Below, piece after piece: positions 60,487 to 64,000 of a stretch of 64,000 nucleotides of DNA. This DNA comes from Phycisphaerales bacterium. Its GTDB lineage: Bacteria; Planctomycetota; Phycisphaerae; Phycisphaerales; UBA1924. The notes beneath the pieces were generated by a model. It was not told the origin of the DNA. It did not search any database and worked only from the letters and a program-made list of their open reading frames with translations. The stretch lies in the NCBI GenBank assembly GCA_016709445.1, contig JADJMV010000004.1, positions 310,001 through 374,000 of the forward strand. The letters run 5' to 3'. The translations under genes were made by a program, and so were the position numbers. Numbering within the stretch: the first letter of the stretch is position 1; each line of letters opens with the position of its first letter.

Positions 60487-61773
60487 ATGAGTCACGACCC
60501 CATCGCCGACAGCGTGCTCGGGCTCCTCCGCGCCCGGGACCCCCAGGCCGCGGACATCCTCGCCCACGAACAGGACCGCCAGGCCACCACGCTCGAACTC
60601 ATCGCCAGCGAGAACCATGTGAGCCCCGCCGTGATGCACGCGATGGGCACGTGCTTCACAAACAAGTATGCCGAGGGCTACCCCGGCGCCCGCTACTACG
60701 GCGGGTGCGTCTTCCACGATCAGGCCGAGGAACTCGCCCGCGAACGGGCTCGTGCCCTCTTCGGGTGCAAGTACGTCAACGTCCAGCCCCATTCGGGAGC
60801 CCAGGCAAACGCCTCGGTATTCCTCGCCCTGCTCAAGCCCGGCGATACCTTCGCATCGCTGGTCCTCGCCGATGGCGGCCACCTCTCCCACGGGCTCAAG
60901 GTCAACATGTCGGGCAAGTGGTTCAATCCCGTCCACTACCCGCTGCACTACGACCAGAGCCACCCCCAATTCGAACAGATCGACTACGACGCCGCCGAGG
61001 CCATCTGCATTGAGCACAAGCCCAAGATGATCATGTGCGGCTACTCGGCCTACCCGCGCGTCATCGACTTCGCCCGCTTCCGCGAGATCGCCGATACCTG
61101 CGGCGCCATCCTCATGGCCGACATCGCACACATCGCCGGCCTCGTCGCCGCGGGCGAACACCCCTCGCCCTTCCCCCACTGCGACGTCGTCACCACCACG
61201 ACGCACAAAACGCTCCGCGGTCCCCGCGGCGGGCTGATCATGACCGACCGCGAGGAGATCGCCAAGGCCATCGACCGCGCCGTCTTCCCCGGCATGCAAG
61301 GCGGGCCGCTCATGCACGTCGTCTTTGCCAAGGCCGTCGCCTTCGGTGAGGCCCTCAGCCCCGAGTTCAAGACCTATCAGCAGCAGGTCGTCAAGAACGC
61401 CCGCGCCCTCGCGGACGCACTCGCCAAGCGGGGCTACCGCATCACCAGCGGCGGCACCGACAACCACCTGATGCTCGTCGATCTCCGCACACGTGATGCC
61501 GACCTCACGGGCGCCGACGCCGAACACTGGCTCGAACGCGCCGGCATCATCACCAACAAGAACGGAGTCCCCCAGGATCCACGCCCGCCCAAGGTCACCA
61601 GCGGGCTGCGGCTGGGAGCCCCCGCCGTCACCACCCGGGGACTGAAGGAAGCCGACATGGAGACGGTCGCCGACTTTATCGACCGCGTACTCGCCAGCAA
61701 GGGCGACGACGGCGTGTGCGCCCAGGTCCGCGCCGACGTGAAGGCCACCTGCGAACGCTTCCGGCTCCCGTAG
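60487..61773 (+). CDS. glyA: Serine hydroxymethyltransferase
   Basis: A 428-residue PLP enzyme that interconverts serine and glycine and supplies one-carbon units to folate. The PLP lysine is K241 in TTTTHKTLRGPRGG; LIASENHVSPAV and NVQPHSGAQANASVF near the N-terminus are typical. Length is normal. The gene is monocistronic, with a hairpin in its leader, and converges on the XRE-cupin regulator gene. Confidence 0.97.
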   Translation: MSHDPIADSVLGLLRARDPQAADILAHEQDRQATTLELIASENHVSPAVMHAMGTCFTNKYAEGYPGARYYGGCVFHDQAEELARERARALFGCKYVNVQPHSGAQANASVFLALLKPGDTFASLVLADGGHLSHGLKVNMSGKWFNPVHYPLHYDQSHPQFEQIDYDAAEAICIEHKPKMIMCGYSAYPRVIDFARFREIADTCGAILMADIAHIAGLVAAGEHPSPFPHCDVVTTTTHKTLRGPRGGLIMTDREEIAKAIDRAVFPGMQGGPLMHVVFAKAVAFGEALSPEFKTYQQQVVKNARALADALAKRGYRITSGGTDNHLMLVDLRTRDADLTGADAEHWLERAGIITNKNGVPQDPRPPKVTSGLRLGAPAVTTRGLKEADMETVADFIDRVLASKGDDGVCAQVRADVKATCERFRLP

Positions 61774-61852
61774 GCGCCGCTCGACCGCAACGAGGTAAGA
61801 CTGTGGCCCGCCCATTGCGGACCGGCGCGCCGGCACGCGGCCAGTGCGCGGG

Positions 61853-62449
61853 CTACTCGGCCTCATCCAGCCGGCTCTTGGCGCCCGGCCGCCGCGAGGG
61901 CGAGCTGCGCGTCGAGTCGACGATGTAGATCACCTTGGCCTCGGTCTCGCCGAGGTTGTACGCGCTGTGCACCACGTCCGCGGCATACGTGACCGCGTCC
62001 CCCTCGTTGAGGTCGATGCTCTCCGACCCCACCTCCATGCGCACCCGCCCGGAGATGATCACCGCCGTCTCGAAGGTGCCGTGGTGGTGCGGCGGGAAGC
62101 CCCCGCACTCGGCCCCGGGCGGGTAGGTGTACTGGATGATCTCGAGCCCCCGCCGGATGAGCGCCGAGGAGAGCAGCCGCCGCTCCATCCCGTTCTCAGG
62201 GTCCACCAGCACCCGCTGCTGATCCCGGCGCTCGGGTACAAATCGGGGGGTCTCCTCTAGATCGATCAGCTCCGAGATCGGGCAGTCCAGCCCCGCGGCG
62301 ATCTGGCCCAGCAGGCGAATGGTCGGGTTCTTCTTGCCCGCCTCCACATCGCAGATCATCGCCTTGCTCACGCCGGACCTGTCGGCCAGCTCGGTCTGGG
62401 TGATCCCCAGGTACTGACGCCTGGCCCGGATCTGGTCGCCGATCTCCAT
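61853..62449 (-). CDS. XRE-family regulator with C-terminal cupin domain
   Basis: A 198-residue transcription regulator. Residues 1-60 form an XRE helix-turn-helix (RARRQYLGITQTELADRSGV then SKAMICDVEAGKKNPTI). Residues 105-180 form a cupin (FPPHHHGTFETAVIISGRVR and VVHSAYNLGETEAK) with the HxH...E metal set, which probably senses a small molecule. GGAGG lies 8 bases before the ATG at 62449. It is divergent from a small membrane-protein gene, with paired AT-rich repeats between, so it probably controls itself and that gene. Confidence 0.88.
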   Translation of the reverse strand: MEIGDQIRARRQYLGITQTELADRSGVSKAMICDVEAGKKNPTIRLLGQIAAGLDCPISELIDLEETPRFVPERRDQQRVLVDPENGMERRLLSSALIRRGLEIIQYTYPPGAECGGFPPHHHGTFETAVIISGRVRMEVGSESIDLNEGDAVTYAADVVHSAYNLGETEAKVIYIVDSTRSSPSRRPGAKSRLDEAE

Positions 62450-62506
62450 CGCCGTTCGCCTCCGTGAACGGGACGGTTCTTCCGCGTCCTCGATCACAAA
62501 AATCTT

Positions 62507-62555
62507 CTATCGCGAATATTGCTTCTCTATAATCGTTCGATATACTATAGCGAAT
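62507..62555. promoter_or_regulatory. Divergent promoter region with direct repeats (putative XRE-cupin operators)
   Basis: CTATCGCGAAT at 62507-62517 and CTATAGCGAAT at 62545-62555 match at 10 of 11 bases, 38 bp apart start to start. Between them lies TATAAT at 62528-62533, a perfect -10 box for the rightward gene. The region is the most AT-rich in the window. Confidence 0.55.
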
Positions 62556-62607
62556 TGCAATGTGAATGCAAACCCCCTGGGGCAGTCATTCCGGAAGGAT
62601 AATCGCC

Positions 62608-62811
62608 ATGATGAACAATACCGCGATTCTGGGCACCCCGAAGACCCATCACGAGCTCGCGTTCGGTTCTTGGAAGGTTTCTCTCGATCGTTCGCCGAAG
62701 CGAACGGCTGCCTCGCTCGATTTTGGAGTCGGGGCGCGGTGGGCTCTCTTCGGCGCAGTGACGGGGATGCTGCTGATCGCCGCCGCCAACGTCTGGGCGC
62801 TGGGGCTGTAG
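62608..62811 (+). CDS. Small membrane protein next to XRE-cupin regulator
   Basis: A 67-residue protein with a polar N-terminal half and one C-terminal membrane helix (WALFGAVTGMLLIAAANVWA). GGAAGGA lies 9 bases before an ATG-ATG pair; the first is used. It has its own promoter-like region, a good ribosome-binding site and a terminator, which argue that it is a real gene. No family is recognised. It is probably regulated by the divergent XRE-cupin protein. Confidence 0.65.
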   Translation: MMNNTAILGTPKTHHELAFGSWKVSLDRSPKRTAASLDFGVGARWALFGAVTGMLLIAAANVWALGL

Positions 62812-62839
62812 CCAGGCCCACTAATTCGCCTGCCCCGAG

Positions 62840-62888
62840 GCGCCGCCGCCCGACCGGATCGTTCCCGGGTCGGCGGCGGCGCTTCGTT
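62840..62888 (+). terminator. Intrinsic terminator after the small membrane protein
   Basis: Arms GCGCCGCCGCCCGACC and GGTCGGCGGCGGCGC (one bulged C) followed by TTCGTTT. It may also serve the convergent gene. Confidence 0.75.
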
Positions 62889-62903
62889 TGATCGGCTGGT
62901 GGC

Positions 62904-64000
62904 TCACCGGCTCCAGGCGAGCGTCAGGTCTTGCGCGAGCCGGGCGGAGGCTTGGGCCGCGAGCATCTCGAGGACACCGTTGACCTCATCGCTGTCGGCG
63001 CGGTCGTCGACCTCGACGGCGGCGGGCGCGACGGCGAGGATCTCGCCGCTCTCCAGTTCCACCGCGCGCATGGTGTAGCGGACGATGGTGTACCCCCGCT
63101 CGCGCTCGAGCCGCCCAGATCCGAACACGGCCACATCGGCGAGGGCCGTCTGACGGATCAGTTCGATGAGTTCGGCCTCGCGGAAGACGAATCGCGGGTT
63201 CTCGGCGAGTGCCCGCTCGCGGAGCGTCACCGTGTCCACCACGCGCAGGCCGAGCCCGCCCGGGCCCAGCGCGTCCACCATGAGATCTTCGAATCGCTGC
63301 GTGCTCAGCAGGCCCTGCTCGCACTCGCTGGGCGTATAGCTCGGCGTCACGACACCGCCCCACCAGCCCGGGGCATGATCGACGCGGTTCGAGATGTTGT
63401 CGGCGATCGTGATGAAGACATTGCTCCCGCCTCGGTCGGCGGTGGCGTTGACGCTGCCGGGGCCCGACGTCCCGTCGCGTCCCCATTCCTGGGCAAACCA
63501 GGGTTGCTGGAGTTCCCAGGGGGAGAGGCTCCGACCGATGAGCATGGCGACGCGGGGCTGGCCGGCATGGTCGTAGGACTCGGCGAGCGCCTGGCGGTCG
63601 ACGGTCTCGCGGGACGCCCCGAGCATGCGGAAGCCCTGGAATCCTTCCATCTTGGCCGGCCCATCGACGGCGCGGACCACCACCGAGCCGCCGGCCATGT
63701 CGAGGCTGTCGAGTTCGAGTTGGCCGCCGAGGCGGGCCGAATCCATGAGATCGCCGGTCAGGTCGAATGCGCTGCCGGTGTAGCGGACGCGCAGCTCGGC
63801 GATCGAGGTGTCGCGTGCCTGCTGCCGCTGGAGGACCCGCACACTCTCCACACCCGGCACGCGCTCGATCTCGGAGACCAGGCCCCTCAGGCCATCGAAG
63901 TCGGCTCCGAGAATGCGGACGGTGTAGGGCATGGCGGGCCACTGCTTCGGAGCGACGGGTACGGCCCGTTCGGGACGGGCGGCCTCGGGCGCCGGGGCCT
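62904..64000 (-). CDS. Protein of unknown function, partial (runs off window end)
   Basis: The frame is open to the window edge, so the Met at 63932 may be internal; the codons beyond it read as a Pro/Ala-rich linker (VAPKQWPAMPYTVRI). The first visible domain (YTVRILGADFDGLRGLVSEI then ERVPGVESVRVLQR) looks like a small ferredoxin-like beta-alpha-beta unit. A second region starting SNVFITIADNISN resembles lipoprotein-type domains, with a C-terminal helix in which the last 40 residues are Ala-rich. No family is recognised. Confidence 0.55.
   Translation of the reverse strand, partial: APAPEAARPERAVPVAPKQWPAMPYTVRILGADFDGLRGLVSEIERVPGVESVRVLQRQQARDTSIAELRVRYTGSAFDLTGDLMDSARLGGQLELDSLDMAGGSVVVRAVDGPAKMEGFQGFRMLGASRETVDRQALAESYDHAGQPRVAMLIGRSLSPWELQQPWFAQEWGRDGTSGPGSVNATADRGGSNVFITIADNISNRVDHAPGWWGGVVTPSYTPSECEQGLLSTQRFEDLMVDALGPGGLGLRVVDTVTLRERALAENPRFVFREAELIELIRQTALADVAVFGSGRLERERGYTIVRYTMRAVELESGEILAVAPAAVEVDDRADSDEVNGVLEMLAAQASARLAQDLTLAWSR

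Noticed and set aside
61822..61833. CCGGCGCGCCGG palindrome between glyA and the XRE-cupin gene
   Set aside because: A 12-bp GC palindrome is not rare in this base composition and lacks a T tract, so I did not call a terminator.

Overview
The window comes from a GC-rich bacterium, most likely a planctomycete of the class Phycisphaerae. Several independent signs agree. Three secreted proteins end in a paired dockerin-like tag closing with Gly-Cys. Two short membrane proteins carry a CxxCGY...CPECG zinc ribbon. One large CAP-domain protein opens with a LEPR-XLL-like sorting segment. There are Tat-exported oxidoreductase and NHL-propeller proteins and a PEP-CTERM-like protein. Conserved genes are scattered singly rather than grouped (prfA, gltX, fusA-like, metK, purM, acpP-fabF, rpsR, nuoH, glyA).

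Layout. 1-1306: accessory edge with the end of a Fic protein, a degenerate winged-helix fragment and a zinc-ribbon membrane protein. 1307-4926: a dense array of palindromic repeats. I read it as REP units (GTAG plus hairpin) in both orientations, joined by smaller UUCG-type hairpins into a composite unit of about 297 bp. It contains a REP-associated tyrosine transposase gene (RAYT), a SUKH-domain reading frame without its own start, and a decayed fragment of prfA. 4927-11063: intact prfA, secreted proteins, a pseudouridine synthase and small membrane proteins. 11070-17849: ankyrin protein, EF-G-like GTPase, DUF488 protein, gltX and a secreted subtilase. 17937-23405: M32 carboxypeptidase, PilZ protein, metK, purM and rsmE. 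23620-27652: an acidic membrane protein, acpP-fabF, a lone fliN-like gene and rpsR. 27722-31320: an operon of DUF1573, rhodanese and MauE-like genes, then dus. 31427-42113: FG-GAP protein, LolC/E-LolD exporter, an alpha/beta hydrolase-GH3 pair, DUF2339, DinB and TANGO2-like genes. 42162-47335: lone nuoH, a lipid-unrelated secreted protein, tRNA-Cys, and the TrkH-TrkA potassium uptake pair. 47344-56790: CAP protein, homocysteine methyltransferase, MoxR ATPase, secreted proteins, and the rlmE-VWA pair. 56818-64000: Tat-exported Gfo/Idh oxidoreductase and NHL protein, PEP-CTERM-like protein, glyA, an XRE-cupin regulator divergent from a small membrane protein, and a partial secreted-type protein.

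How genes work together. Clear functional pairs are LolC/E with LolD (lipoprotein release), TrkH with TrkA (potassium uptake), acpP with fabF (fatty-acid elongation), and the overlapping DUF1573-rhodanese-MauE operon (extracytoplasmic redox or sulfur handling, inferred). The alpha/beta hydrolase and GH3 adenylating enzyme are separated by only two bases and may act on a common acyl substrate (inferred).

Most notable: the composite REP/RAYT array bracketed by a prfA fragment and intact prfA; a tRNA-Cys with a long class II variable arm; and three conserved genes (DUF1573, homocysteine methyltransferase, rlmE) each broken by one base at or beside a short G/C run. The last pattern could be sequence error as easily as biology. 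All calls rest on reading the sequence; no database search was possible.
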